Source of the DNA: JBAXXL01 sp037127915
GTDB lineage: Bacteria; Bacteroidota; Ignavibacteria; Kapaibacteriales; UBA2268
Reading direction: 5' to 3'
Assembly (NCBI GenBank): GCA_037127915.1
Contig: JBAXXL010000010.1
Coordinates: forward strand, 1 to 64,000
Length of the DNA: 64,000 nt
Every line of letters starts with the position of its first letter. The stretch's first letter is position 1. Below, one piece after another: positions 1 through 8,476 of the stretch. The translations under genes and the position numbers were made by a program. Below the pieces are notes generated by a model. The model saw nothing but the letters and a program-made list of their open reading frames with translations, did not search any database and was not told where the DNA came from.

Positions 1-2438
1 CACTTAGTAAAGACCTTCCGAAGCTATTAGGCTCTTCGAACGAAGGCACAGAATTCTATATGACGTTCCACCCTTGTTGGGAGGAAACCGGCCAAGCTGA
101 TGGCTGTAAAATTTATATTTCTTCAGCTGTTGCCACACGAGTAACAGTCGAAATCCCCGCGAAGAAAATTTACATCGAAAGGACAACTATAGCAAAAGGA
201 ATTATTGAGATATCACTTACTCCGGATCAAGCGCAATGCTACCGTAAAACAGACCGCGAACAACCACTGCCGCAAAGAGTATGGCAAGATTATGGTATAA
301 TAGTTACCTCCGATGACCCAATAATTTGTTATGGGGTAACCCGCTACCGATATACGTCTGATGGTTATTTGGCAATTCCCAAAAGCGCATTGGGTAAAAA
401 TTATGTAGTAGCATCGTACAACGACCCATGTGTGGATAACGGTTCTCAATATCTTCCTTCATATACAAGCATTGTAGGAGTGTACGATAATACAGAAGTA
501 GATATAAAACTGGGCGGTAGGTTTAGTAACTACACACCTGGAGCGAAACCATTAAAAACCGGAGATCACTTCAAACAAACCATTAATCGAGGTGATGTTT
601 GGCTTATTGGTGTGATGGGTGATTATAATGATTTGACAGGCACAACTGTTAATGCCAGCAAACCCCTATCGGTTATTTCCGGTAATTTCTGCTCCTATAT
701 ACCTATTCAAACCTCCGCTTGCGATTTTATAATCGAGCAGGATTTGCCTATGGAAACTTGGGGTAAAAAATATCACGTCACAAGAATAATAAATCGTCTA
801 AAAGGTTCTATTTTACGAGTTTTTGCTTCTGAACCCAACACAGCTATTTACCGTGACGGAAACGAATGGGCGATGGTTAAAACTGTCGGCGGAGCAGAAG
901 GAATCGGTTATATTGAAAAACGCAGTGTAAGTGTAGGTGAAGAATTAAGACCGGTCACAATTTCCGCTTTGAACAACATTTCCGTAACACAGTACAATAC
1001 TGGAATGAGTGATGACGGGAAGGACAGTGACCCATTCCAAATGGTATTAAGTCCGGTTGATCAATATCAAACATCATATTTTTGGTGTACTCCTGGTGTA
1101 AACGGCGGCTCTTCTTTCAGATATAATTACATTAATCTTTGTTATAAATCTACCGCGACAGGTCAAATACCGGATGATATCGAGTTCGGGCACGTTCTTG
1201 ATGGTGTCGTAAATTGGAGAAAACTTTCAACAGTTGTGCCAAATGCCGGTACCGAATTTATAGACTCATCTATAACTGATAACCGATATTATAAAAGCCT
1301 TACTATTACTTTAGAAGATTCGGCGGGCGTTTATGCTTTAAAAGGCGTCGAGCCGATGATGGCTTATGGCTATGGTTTCGATTGGTATGATTCTTACGGT
1401 TATCCTGTAGCGGCGACTTTCAACGATTTTACAAAACCTGATATTTGGGCTCCTAATCCGGATTACACAATGGATTGCCAAGGAAATGTTCAAGGTAAAG
1501 TCAAAGAACAGCCGGAAAAAGACGAGACTTTGCGTTCGAATATGGCTTCAATGAAATTGGTTAACCTAGGAAGCAATAATTTTTCAAATATGACTTATGA
1601 CAAATCCAATTTTATTCCCGGTACGACAAATTTTTCGGATTGGACTCTTAAAGTTTTAGATATTGAGAAAGACGGCTTAGCCGTTCTGAATTTTATGGAC
1701 CGTGCAGGTAACGATACAACCATAACTATAGAATACAAAGGTACCAAATTAGCAACTAGTAATAAAACAGAGAATTGGGGTTCTAAAACTTACAGCGATC
1801 AAATCGAAACCAAAGAATTGACATTATTCAATGAATCGTCAAAACCCGTAACAGTTGATTCCATATTACTCGTTTCAAAAATGCCAACCCATAAATTGGT
1901 ATATAATGGTTTCACAATAGACCCTGCGATATACAAAGAAAATGGCGGTGTATTGCCGGGGTACACACTCCAACCGGGTGAAGATATCAAGATTAAAGTC
2001 AGTTTCGATCCACAAACATTAGAAAAAGAAATCACCGACGGCCAAGTTAAATTCTCAGATTCAATTTATGTTAAAGCCGAAAAAAATGGTGATGCCGACT
2101 TTTTCTGTTATGAAAAATCAATTACTTCTCTACAAGCAACTATACCTTTCGTTGGGGTAGAGGATTTATCAGGTTTGACAGGATTATTCGATATTTCTCC
2201 TAACCCGGCGGGCGATAAAAACGTAAGTATAAACTATTCTATTAAATTCGATGGCGTTGTTGAACTAAAACTATATAATACTAACGGCGTTTTCATCAAA
2301 GAATTAGCTAATTCATATCAATCATCGGGCAGTCATTTACTTAGCATTCCAATCGATGGCTTAGCTCAAGGAACATATTATATTGAATTCAAATCCGGTG
2401 ATGTCGTTCAACATAAGAACTTCGTGATTGTAAGATAA
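1..2438 (+). CDS. Secreted IgGFc-binding-like protein with T9SS sorting domain, 5' end outside the window
   Basis: The reading frame is already open at base 3, so the methionine at base 60 is internal and the gene begins left of the window; 811 residues are visible. The first half has the features of the IgGFc-binding protein N-terminal domain: GTEFYMTF next to the window edge, then runs such as SIVGVYDNTEVDIKL and LSVISGNFCSYIP, and a conserved DFIIEQDLP segment. In the FCB group such domains occur in large exported adhesin-like proteins. The last 75 or so residues form a T9SS type A sorting domain (ISPNPAGDKN near its start, ending FVIVR), so the protein should cross the outer membrane by T9SS and be surface-attached or released. 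A strong terminator follows the stop. The ligand is unknown. The family call is from motif recognition; the T9SS call is firmer. Confidence 0.85.
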   Translation, partial: LSKDLPKLLGSSNEGTEFYMTFHPCWEETGQADGCKIYISSAVATRVTVEIPAKKIYIERTTIAKGIIEISLTPDQAQCYRKTDREQPLPQRVWQDYGIIVTSDDPIICYGVTRYRYTSDGYLAIPKSALGKNYVVASYNDPCVDNGSQYLPSYTSIVGVYDNTEVDIKLGGRFSNYTPGAKPLKTGDHFKQTINRGDVWLIGVMGDYNDLTGTTVNASKPLSVISGNFCSYIPIQTSACDFIIEQDLPMETWGKKYHVTRIINRLKGSILRVFASEPNTAIYRDGNEWAMVKTVGGAEGIGYIEKRSVSVGEELRPVTISALNNISVTQYNTGMSDDGKDSDPFQMVLSPVDQYQTSYFWCTPGVNGGSSFRYNYINLCYKSTATGQIPDDIEFGHVLDGVVNWRKLSTVVPNAGTEFIDSSITDNRYYKSLTITLEDSAGVYALKGVEPMMAYGYGFDWYDSYGYPVAATFNDFTKPDIWAPNPDYTMDCQGNVQGKVKEQPEKDETLRSNMASMKLVNLGSNNFSNMTYDKSNFIPGTTNFSDWTLKVLDIEKDGLAVLNFMDRAGNDTTITIEYKGTKLATSNKTENWGSKTYSDQIETKELTLFNESSKPVTVDSILLVSKMPTHKLVYNGFTIDPAIYKENGGVLPGYTLQPGEDIKIKVSFDPQTLEKEITDGQVKFSDSIYVKAEKNGDADFFCYEKSITSLQATIPFVGVEDLSGLTGLFDISPNPAGDKNVSINYSIKFDGVVELKLYNTNGVFIKELANSYQSSGSHLLSIPIDGLAQGTYYIEFKSGDVVQHKNFVIVR

Positions 2439-2470
2439 TGATAAAAGATTAATTATCTGAAATTTTATTA

Positions 2471-2499
2471 AAAGGCGGGTCATAAACCCGCCTTTTTTT
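2471..2499 (+). terminator. Rho-independent terminator after the IgGFc-like gene
   Basis: A 10-bp perfect stem (2471-2480 with 2486-2495, G+C-rich core GGCGGG) has a 5-nt loop and runs into a T tract ending at 2499. It lies 33 bp after the stop. The A-rich left arm gives a short T run on the other strand, so weak bidirectional use for the convergent lipoprotein gene is possible. Confidence 0.9.
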
Positions 2500-2555
2500 A
2501 CGCTGAGGATGACTTTTGTATCAAAATTAGGTGTCTAATACAGTTTCTACTGTTA

Positions 2556-3023
2556 TTATAAGCCGCTTACTACACGGTATGTTGTTGTATAACTAATAGT
2601 TTTTGTCGTATCTCCGTTAGGAGTAAATTTATATCTGATTATGGATATTCCGGTCTCTCCCCCTGTCTCCAATTGAGCAAAGAAATGAGTCTTGGTCGAT
2701 TCCTGATACGGTTCCAATACTATTTCAGCTGGGTATTCTGTGTCTTGTGTTACACCCCAATAGCACTTATCGCCCATACATACCAATGCCCTATGCGCAG
2801 GTATTAATGATATAACTTCTAATTTTAGTTTTATTCTAACTTGTTTATCAGAATTATTTTTAATTACAGCGTTTGATTCCATTAATCCTGAAATCGCCTC
2901 TACGCTATCTGTTTTACTAACGAACGATATTAATTGATCGTTAGCCGGTTGAACAGGGTCTTGGCACGAGACTAGGTACATGAGAGGCATCATGATTGCT
3001 ATGATAGTAAGTATTTTTTTCAT
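2556..3023 (-). CDS. Small hypothetical lipoprotein
   Basis: The 155-residue product starts with a typical lipoprotein signal: two lysines, a hydrophobic stretch and a lipobox LVSC with the acylated cysteine near residue 20. The mature part has no family I recognise. It is polar, with a CMGDKCYWG segment around residue 83 whose two cysteines could form a disulfide, and looks beta-rich. It is transcribed divergently from the thioredoxin-like gene 130 bp away and convergently with the IgGFc-like gene. No Shine-Dalgarno sequence is seen before the ATG, which is common in this lineage. Function unknown; probably a periplasm- or surface-exposed lipoprotein. Confidence 0.75.
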   Translation of the reverse strand: MKKILTIIAIMMPLMYLVSCQDPVQPANDQLISFVSKTDSVEAISGLMESNAVIKNNSDKQVRIKLKLEVISLIPAHRALVCMGDKCYWGVTQDTEYPAEIVLEPYQESTKTHFFAQLETGGETGISIIRYKFTPNGDTTKTISYTTTYRVVSGL

Positions 3024-3153
3024 ATTTGTGACAATTTATTAATTTATTTTAATTAATTAACGATACTCTTTGAAATATGTTTTATTGGAAAACATTTTCT
3101 TCGTAATTTCGTATTTAGAAAATAAACAAAATATCAAATTTTAGGAAAAACTA

Positions 3154-3651
3154 ATGAAGATAAAAGTATTTGCTCTAATGATAGCGATGTTATTGAGCGT
3201 AGGAATCGGAACAGCAAAAGATAAAACAATTCCCTCTGTAATGATTAAAGATTTGAAAAGCAAAGAAATTGACACAAAGACATTCGATAATGGATCGAAA
3301 CCGATATTAATAACATTTTGGGCTACTTGGTGCAAACCATGCTTAACCGAATTGAGTGCAATAGATGATGTATATGACGAATGGGTTGAAAAAACGGGCG
3401 TTAAAGTGATTGCAATTTCAATTGACGACTCCAGAAGCGCACGCAAATTGCCTGCTTTTGTGAAAGGCCGCGGTTGGAAATTTGAAGTTTACAGTGACGA
3501 AAACAGCGATTTCAAACGCGCTATGGGCGTTAACAACCCACCTCATAGCTTCGTAATTGACGGTAAAGGCAAAATCGTGTGGGAACACAACGGTTATGCG
3601 CCTGGCGATGAAAACGAACTATTCAAAAAATTAAAAGAATGTGCAAAATAA
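3154..3651 (+). CDS. TlpA/ResA-like periplasmic thioredoxin-fold protein
   Basis: A 165-residue protein with a Sec signal peptide (about residues 1-21) followed by a thioredoxin fold of the TlpA/AhpC-TSA type. The active site WCKPC lies at residues 59-63 (redox cysteines 60 and 63). A further family-typical element is NNPPHSFVID near residues 127-136, holding the cis-proline, and the C-terminal GKIVWEHNGY strand fits as well. Members act as thiol-disulfide reductases or exchangers outside the cytoplasmic membrane, for example in cytochrome c maturation or reduction of secreted proteins. No partner gene is adjacent, so the substrate is open. The start is supported by AGG eight bases before the ATG. 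Confidence in the family is high, in the exact role low. Confidence 0.9.
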   Translation: MKIKVFALMIAMLLSVGIGTAKDKTIPSVMIKDLKSKEIDTKTFDNGSKPILITFWATWCKPCLTELSAIDDVYDEWVEKTGVKVIAISIDDSRSARKLPAFVKGRGWKFEVYSDENSDFKRAMGVNNPPHSFVIDGKGKIVWEHNGYAPGDENELFKKLKECAK

Positions 3652-3653
3652 AT

Positions 3654-3685
3654 AAAAAAAGCGGATTATATAATCCGCTTTTTTT
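3654..3685 (+). terminator. Terminator after the thioredoxin-like gene
   Basis: An 18-bp perfect palindrome (3661-3678, GCGGATTA arms) is flanked by seven A on the left and a T tract on the right, directly after the stop codon. The symmetric A/T flanks mean it could stop transcription from either side. Confidence 0.88.
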
Positions 3686-3689
3686 ATAT

Positions 3690-3936
3690 AAGTTTCGGGT
3701 GAATGTCGTACCTAAAGGCATAACATTCTTCGCATTTTCAATTTTCTTCATACCCAACACCCTAAACCCTATAGCCTATTAAAGATGGATTCCTGCATCC
3801 GCAGGAATGACAAGTATGATATATCAGTGCGATACCTGCTTTTTATGTTGTGCTAGAAAGATTTTGCGTTTATCTGCCAAATCAGTGTCATCAGCGTTCC
3901 AATCTTTCTCTTCTTCTCATTTATCATTGATAATTA
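3690..3936. repeat. Intergenic repeat mosaic, block A
   Basis: This gap holds no gene. It carries pieces found again elsewhere in the window: CCTAAAGGCATAA and TTCGCATTTTCAA (reverse complements of units in 43.8-44.1 kb), an ACCCTAAACCCTAT tract (as near 57.28 kb), the palindrome AAGATGGATTCCTGC/GCAGGAATGACAA at 3784-3813 (again at 34741, 39309 and 57356), and a TCAGTGTCATCAGCGTTCCAATC unit (similar near 57050 and 57215). Confidence 0.75.
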
Positions 3937-5049
3937 CTATTTTAGTTTCAGGTATTTCGGATGGTACTTCTTCACTAATTTAGTATAGACATAAAGTAAT
4001 GTTAAAACCAAGACCAAAACACCTAAAGCACAAAAAACCGATTGCCAAGGGTCAAGCTTGTTTTGGAAGAAATATATCACCGGTCCCGGGATGAATAGCG
4101 TATAATAAAGAATAAAATGATGAACTACATAAATCCAAAGCGTATTTTTACCCATAGTTAGTAAGAATGGATTTATGTTGGTGAATTTGACAGATATCAA
4201 TGAAAATATGCCAATAATAACACCTACAACCCAAATCCGGTCGAACATAATCAAGTTCGGTAAACTATTATTTGGATGGTAATAAAGATATGGATTCCGT
4301 ATAGGCGGCAATGCTACATAAGAGATGAATAGCCCAAAAGCACAAACAATTATCAAACTTAATCCGAATTTATAACTCGTGTAAAATTTTTGGTATTTTT
4401 GAATAGTGCTACCCATTGCGGCACCTAATAGCAGATATCCTAAAAATGGGAACATAGGAAAATGTGAACCGAATTTTGGTGTAATAAAATTAGCAAAAAA
4501 TACCGGTATATGATCGAGCCAAGCCATTGCTGGTACAACATTTTGTAGGCCTAAAAATAACAATCCGCTTATAATTAAAATCCAAAAATAGGAAAGCTTT
4601 GTAACCCTCGCTAATTGAAATAAACCAACCAGCGATATTAAGCCGACACCAATACACTGCAAAACATGAACTATGATTGCGTAGTTATTGGGTGTATTAA
4701 AACCCTGCGGGAAATTAAAGATTAAAGATGTATTAAATTGAAGAGCATAACCAATGGCGATAAGCATAAGTCCACGTTTAATCCCCTTTTTTATTCTTGG
4801 GTTCCCTTCCGGTTTCTGATTTCTTATCAGCAAATAAGTAAATATAACTCCCGACATAAAAAGAAAAAGCGGTGCTGTTACACCGCGGTTATATTCCCAA
4901 ATATCATAAAGAGTTGAGTTTATTCTGAATTTATTATTAAGTACTAAATCTATTGTATGCCCTTGAACCATCATAATAATGGCGTAGGCGCGTGTTAAGT
5001 CAATGAATGTAATTCTTTTAGGTTTATCTGTGATTATTTCTTGATTCAT
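3937..5049 (-). CDS. Multi-pass membrane acyltransferase-like protein (HGSNAT/DUF1624 or acyltransferase-3 type)
   Basis: A polytopic membrane protein of about 370 residues with roughly ten hydrophobic segments. The N-terminal pattern RITFIDLTRAYAIIMMVQGH, followed later by APLFLFMSG, is the signature shared by heparan-alpha-glucosaminide N-acetyltransferase-like (DUF1624) and acyltransferase-3 proteins, where the histidine in the first helix takes part in acyl transfer. I lean to the DUF1624 type because of the MSG motif after the second helix. The acceptor, perhaps a surface glycan, is unknown. The frame extends to 5103 but only with a TTG; the ATG at 5049 is preceded by AAAGG and is preferred. 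It lies downstream of gmhA on the same strand with a 175-bp gap, so co-transcription is possible. Confidence 0.75.
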   Translation of the reverse strand: MNQEIITDKPKRITFIDLTRAYAIIMMVQGHTIDLVLNNKFRINSTLYDIWEYNRGVTAPLFLFMSGVIFTYLLIRNQKPEGNPRIKKGIKRGLMLIAIGYALQFNTSLIFNFPQGFNTPNNYAIIVHVLQCIGVGLISLVGLFQLARVTKLSYFWILIISGLLFLGLQNVVPAMAWLDHIPVFFANFITPKFGSHFPMFPFLGYLLLGAAMGSTIQKYQKFYTSYKFGLSLIIVCAFGLFISYVALPPIRNPYLYYHPNNSLPNLIMFDRIWVVGVIIGIFSLISVKFTNINPFLLTMGKNTLWIYVVHHFILYYTLFIPGPVIYFFQNKLDPWQSVFCALGVLVLVLTLLYVYTKLVKKYHPKYLKLK

Positions 5050-5223
5050 AATAAAGTAATGACCTTTGCCGATAAAGCAAAAGCTTTCATAATGTTTATA
5101 CAACTAATTCTATTTAACTGCAAATGCATATTCAAAAATAAAGTTATTTTGCCGAACTAACAAATAATTGGAATTAATTGAATAAGGATTCCCAAGCGTG
5201 TCCCTAATGATAAAAAATATCAT

Positions 5224-5814
5224 CTACCCTATAATGAATTCTTTAAAGAGAATTTCCTCAATTATTTCACACCAAATATGCCCAATTGTTATATGACATT
5301 CTTGGATGCGCGCTGTGGTTGTCGCAGGAACAATAACTGTATAATCGCAAAAATCTTTTATCGTACCACCGTTACCGCCCAAAAGTCCAATAGTTGTTAT
5401 TCCCATGGACTTTGCTTTCTTCAATGCTCTCAATACATTTTCGGAGTTTCCGCTCGTTGATATACCGATAATAATATCGTTTGGGTTACCGTAAGCCTCT
5501 ACTTCGCGGGCAAAAACGTTATCGAATCCTATGTCGTTGCCCCCGGCAGTCATTATTGATGGGTCAACAGTAAGTGCTATAGCCCCAATTGCCGGACGAT
5601 TTACTTTGCTCCGAAAACGAACTACAAGCTCGGCGGCTAAATGCTGAGCGTCGGCGGCGCTACCACCGTTCCCGCAAAGCAAGACTTTACCTTTGTTTTT
5701 TATATGCTCTGCTAATTTAATTCCACAAATTTCAATAGCCGGAATTTCGTGTTCTAATAAATAAGTTTTGGTATCGATGCTCTCTTTTAATGAGGCAAAA
5801 ATTATATCTTTCAT
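5224..5814 (-). CDS. gmhA: Sedoheptulose-7-phosphate isomerase (phosphoheptose isomerase)
   Basis: A 196-residue SIS-fold protein matching GmhA over its full length. It converts sedoheptulose 7-phosphate to D-glycero-D-manno-heptose 7-phosphate, the first step of ADP-heptose synthesis for LPS core or S-layer glycans, in the cytoplasm. Family residues are present: the phosphate-binding GNGGSAADAQH (48-58), zinc-ligand candidates His58, Glu62, Gln171 and His179 with the family spacing, and STSGNSENV (120-127) in the sugar-phosphate loop. The frame is open to 5850, but the ATG at 5814 gives the normal GmhA N-terminus. Other heptose genes (gmhB, hldE) are not in the window. Confidence 0.93.
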   Translation of the reverse strand: MKDIIFASLKESIDTKTYLLEHEIPAIEICGIKLAEHIKNKGKVLLCGNGGSAADAQHLAAELVVRFRSKVNRPAIGAIALTVDPSIMTAGGNDIGFDNVFAREVEAYGNPNDIIIGISTSGNSENVLRALKKAKSMGITTIGLLGGNGGTIKDFCDYTVIVPATTTARIQECHITIGHIWCEIIEEILFKEFIIG

Positions 5815-5924
5815 AATAAATTCGTAAATAAAAAAAATAAAAATAACCATTTTTTTTCATATTTCGAAAATTATTGCTAATTTTAAAAATATTTATGTTA
5901 AAAATTTGGAGTTAATAACCATTT

Positions 5925-6992
5925 ATGGAATTACCCATAGTTGGTCTTATAGTTTTAATTGGGGCACTTGCCTCATTAATTACATCTGTTATTTCAGAAT
6001 TATCGCACGATAAATTAAACAATATAACAGAAAAACGAGGAAATCAAGGCGACATAATTGTTTCGCTAAGACAAAAAATTGATTACAATTTGAATCCCTT
6101 TATCCTCATAGAAATTTTCTGGTATTCAACCGCCGGTTTTCTATTAGGCGTAATTTCGCCAAATTTCAGAATTTTCCCAACGCTTCCGGTGATTTTGTCG
6201 AGTATTACCATAATATTAATTTATTTTGTAATTATTATATTGGTTCGCCATATATTAAAAGGAATTGGGGCAAGATACGCCGAAGTTTTAGTCGATCCTT
6301 TAAAAGGGTTAATACAAATATATTACTATTCAATTTATCCTGTGTATTTTATCAGCAGTTTATTAACCAAAAGTGTTATTGCGGGAAAAGTCGAAGACGA
6401 TTCACGCGATGAAATTGACCATTTAGTTGAAACTGCGTATAGCGAAAAAAGCATTGATCGCGACGAATATAAAATTCTTAAAAACGCCATTAATTTTAGC
6501 GACGTTATGGCGAAAGAGGTTATGACCCCTAAAACCGTTATATTCAGTTTGAATATAAATGAAAAAATTGACGATATTATTAAAATCCCTGAATTGCAGA
6601 ATTATACCCGTATTCCCGTTTGGGAAGGCAAATCCATCGACGATGGTGTAAAAGGTTACGTCCTGACACGCGATATTTACCACGCCGCTTTGATTCATAA
6701 ATTCGAAGGTACTACACGCGATTTTCTCCGCGACATTAATTTTGTTTTCGAAAATGAATCTTTGGACAATGTGCTGGAAATGTTCTTGAAAAAACGCAAG
6801 CACATGTTTATTGTTGTTGATGAATACGGCGGTATTGCAGGATTAATTTCAATGGAGGATGTATTGGAATACATTCTGGGTGAGGAAATCGTTGATGAAG
6901 TTGATAATATAGTCGATATGCGATTGCATGCAAAACACACACGCGATAAACGAATTATTTCATCGGAAGATTGCGAAAGAAAAGAAGAGTAG
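5925..6992 (+). CDS. CNNM-domain/CBS-pair membrane protein (HlyC/CorC family), short form
   Basis: A 355-residue protein with an N-terminal CNNM (DUF21)-type membrane region of about four helices (roughly residues 1-160), a linker rich in acidic residues, and two CBS domains. The first opens with KEVMTPKTVIF (about 193-203); the second contains MFIVVDEYGGIAGLISMEDVLEYILGE, split here for length, near residues 290-318. The family is associated with magnesium and cobalt efflux or homeostasis. The usual C-terminal CorC/HlyC domain is missing: the protein ends in a short charged tail soon after the second CBS domain, so this is a short-form member or a truncated one. It is divergent from gmhA with a 110-bp gap. 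Confidence 0.85.
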   Translation: MELPIVGLIVLIGALASLITSVISELSHDKLNNITEKRGNQGDIIVSLRQKIDYNLNPFILIEIFWYSTAGFLLGVISPNFRIFPTLPVILSSITIILIYFVIIILVRHILKGIGARYAEVLVDPLKGLIQIYYYSIYPVYFISSLLTKSVIAGKVEDDSRDEIDHLVETAYSEKSIDRDEYKILKNAINFSDVMAKEVMTPKTVIFSLNINEKIDDIIKIPELQNYTRIPVWEGKSIDDGVKGYVLTRDIYHAALIHKFEGTTRDFLRDINFVFENESLDNVLEMFLKKRKHMFIVVDEYGGIAGLISMEDVLEYILGEEIVDEVDNIVDMRLHAKHTRDKRIISSEDCERKEE

Positions 6993-7022
6993 AACTAGTT
7001 TATACCTTGTTCCCAAGCTCCT

Positions 7023-7070
7023 TGAACTGCATCCCAAAAGTTAGACAAAATACTTTTAGGGTGCAGTTCA
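7023..7070. repeat. 48-bp inverted repeat resembling abutted IS3/IS150-type ends
   Basis: Arms 7023-7041 (TGAACTGCATCCCAAAAGT) and 7052-7070 are complementary at 17 of 19 positions, with a 10-nt centre. The arm sequence looks like terminal repeats of IS3/IS150-group elements, which I recall as TGAACTGCACCC-like followed by AAAAGT. No clear target duplication is seen. It may be a tiny deletion relic of an IS or simply a hairpin acting as terminator for the CBS gene. Confidence 0.45.
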
Positions 7071-7295
7071 CTTTTGTCAGTTCACGATACTGATTGATGA
7101 AGTAGCCCTTGAAAAATACAAATATTAATATTTAGGCATATTAATTAATTACATTATGTAAAGCAAAATCAAAAAACTGTACAAAAATTTGGATACTATG
7201 TACAGTATTTCAAGAAATATTCCAATTATTTTCAAAAAAACTTAAAATAAATTATTTTCTTACCATTTTCTTTAGAATTTCCATTTGGATATTGT

Positions 7296-7303
7296 TAATT
7301 TTG
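7296..7303 (+). promoter_or_regulatory. Candidate -7 promoter box of the LRR/peptidase operon
   Basis: TAATTTTG matches the Bacteroidetes TAnnTTTG box, 72 bp before the ATG at 7376. The -33 element is weak (TTTA at 7271-7274, spacing 21). Confidence 0.4.
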
Positions 7304-7375
7304 TATTAATAATAATTTAATTTTAATTGCCAAAATTCTATTTATATTTAGTGAATTAAGTTGGGAGTATTTATT

Positions 7376-8467
7376 ATGAGAAGATTGTTAGTTGCTTTTA
7401 TGGCAACATTTTTGGTTCTCTCGCCAAAATTAGCCGCCGAAGCTGATGATATTGTTTATTTCCCCGACCCATTTTTCAAAAAGGTCTTGGTGAATATGGA
7501 ATATTATATGGGAGAAAGAATTGATTTGAATTATGACGGTGAAATACAATATTCAGAAGCAGAAGCATATATTCATTCATTGGATATTTCTTTTGCTGGT
7601 GATAGTATTACCGACTTGACGGGAATTAAAGCATTTATTAATATAGGTGAAATTTGGCTTGAAAGATGTCCGGGTTTAACCACAGTTGATTTATCCGGTA
7701 TGGTAAATTTAAGGAAAGTAAATTTAAAAAATAATCCTAATTTGTTTAGATTAAATGTTGCTGATTGCATTAATTTAAAAGAATTACAATGTCAAGAAAA
7801 CAAATTAAATTATTTAAATTTAGAAAATTGTAAAAATTTGAACTCAATCTGGCCAAATAAAAACGCTTTAACCAATATAAATATAGAGGATTGCCCTCAT
7901 ATTCAATATATATTCGCTGGGTATAATAAACTTACGAATATAGATCTTTCAAAATCAGAGGAATTGAGAAGATTACAGATTCATGGAAATGTTCTGTTAT
8001 TTTTAGATGTTTCAAGCATAGCGAAGTTGGACCAACTTTGGGTTAGTGATAATAAATTAAACAAATTAAATCTAAGAAATAGCTATAATACGATTCTAAC
8101 ATCCTTCAAATCAACAAATAATCCCAATTTAAAATGTATCAGTGTAGATGATGCTGCTTATTCAAAACAAAATTGGAAAGAAATTGATGAATGGACTGAA
8201 TTTTCTGAAGATTGTTCAACAAGTGTAAATGATAAACAGCCAAACACATTTAAGGTTTATCCAAATCCCTCATACAATTCAGTAACAATCGAAAGAGATG
8301 GGATTGAACAAGCGGATTTGAAGATATTGGATATTACAGGAAGAATATTTATAAGCTATACAATACCTTATGGCGCGAATCATATACAACTTGATATTTC
8401 GAGACTATCCATTGGTAATTATATAATAGAAATAAATAATGAAACACAATCTTTGATTATTGAGTAA
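7376..8467 (+). CDS. Secreted leucine-rich-repeat protein with T9SS sorting domain
   Basis: A 363-residue exported protein. The signal peptide spans about residues 1-22. A short module around residues 47-60 reads DLNYDGEIQYSEAEA, the calcium-loop-like insert often placed before LRRs in Bacteroidetes surface proteins. It is followed by about seven degenerate LRRs (LRKVNLKNNPNL, LKELQCQENKLNYLNL, LTNIDLSKSEEL and so on), then a cysteine-containing cap and a type A sorting domain (VYPNPSYNS near its start). Such proteins are usually surface adhesins or scaffolds. The frame opens at a TTG at 7361, but GGGAG at 7363-7367 places the start at the ATG at 7376. The gene ends 9 bp before the next one, so the two form an operon. 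Confidence 0.88.
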   Translation: MRRLLVAFMATFLVLSPKLAAEADDIVYFPDPFFKKVLVNMEYYMGERIDLNYDGEIQYSEAEAYIHSLDISFAGDSITDLTGIKAFINIGEIWLERCPGLTTVDLSGMVNLRKVNLKNNPNLFRLNVADCINLKELQCQENKLNYLNLENCKNLNSIWPNKNALTNINIEDCPHIQYIFAGYNKLTNIDLSKSEELRRLQIHGNVLLFLDVSSIAKLDQLWVSDNKLNKLNLRNSYNTILTSFKSTNNPNLKCISVDDAAYSKQNWKEIDEWTEFSEDCSTSVNDKQPNTFKVYPNPSYNSVTIERDGIEQADLKILDITGRIFISYTIPYGANHIQLDISRLSIGNYIIEINNETQSLIIE

Positions 8468-8476
8468 GGTGTAATT

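Larger units (their letters stand above)
6993..7375. other. Intergenic region with an IS-end-like inverted repeat and a promoter
   Basis: No open frame of note. It contains a 48-bp inverted repeat at 7023-7070 and, near its right end, a TAATTTTG element at 7296-7303 that fits the Bacteroidetes -7 box. The rest is plain AT-rich sequence with poly-A and poly-T tracts. Confidence 0.6.

Noticed and set aside
60..2438. Methionine at base 60 as gene start
   Set aside because: The frame is open to the window edge and the residues before it (GSSNEGTEFY) belong to the domain.
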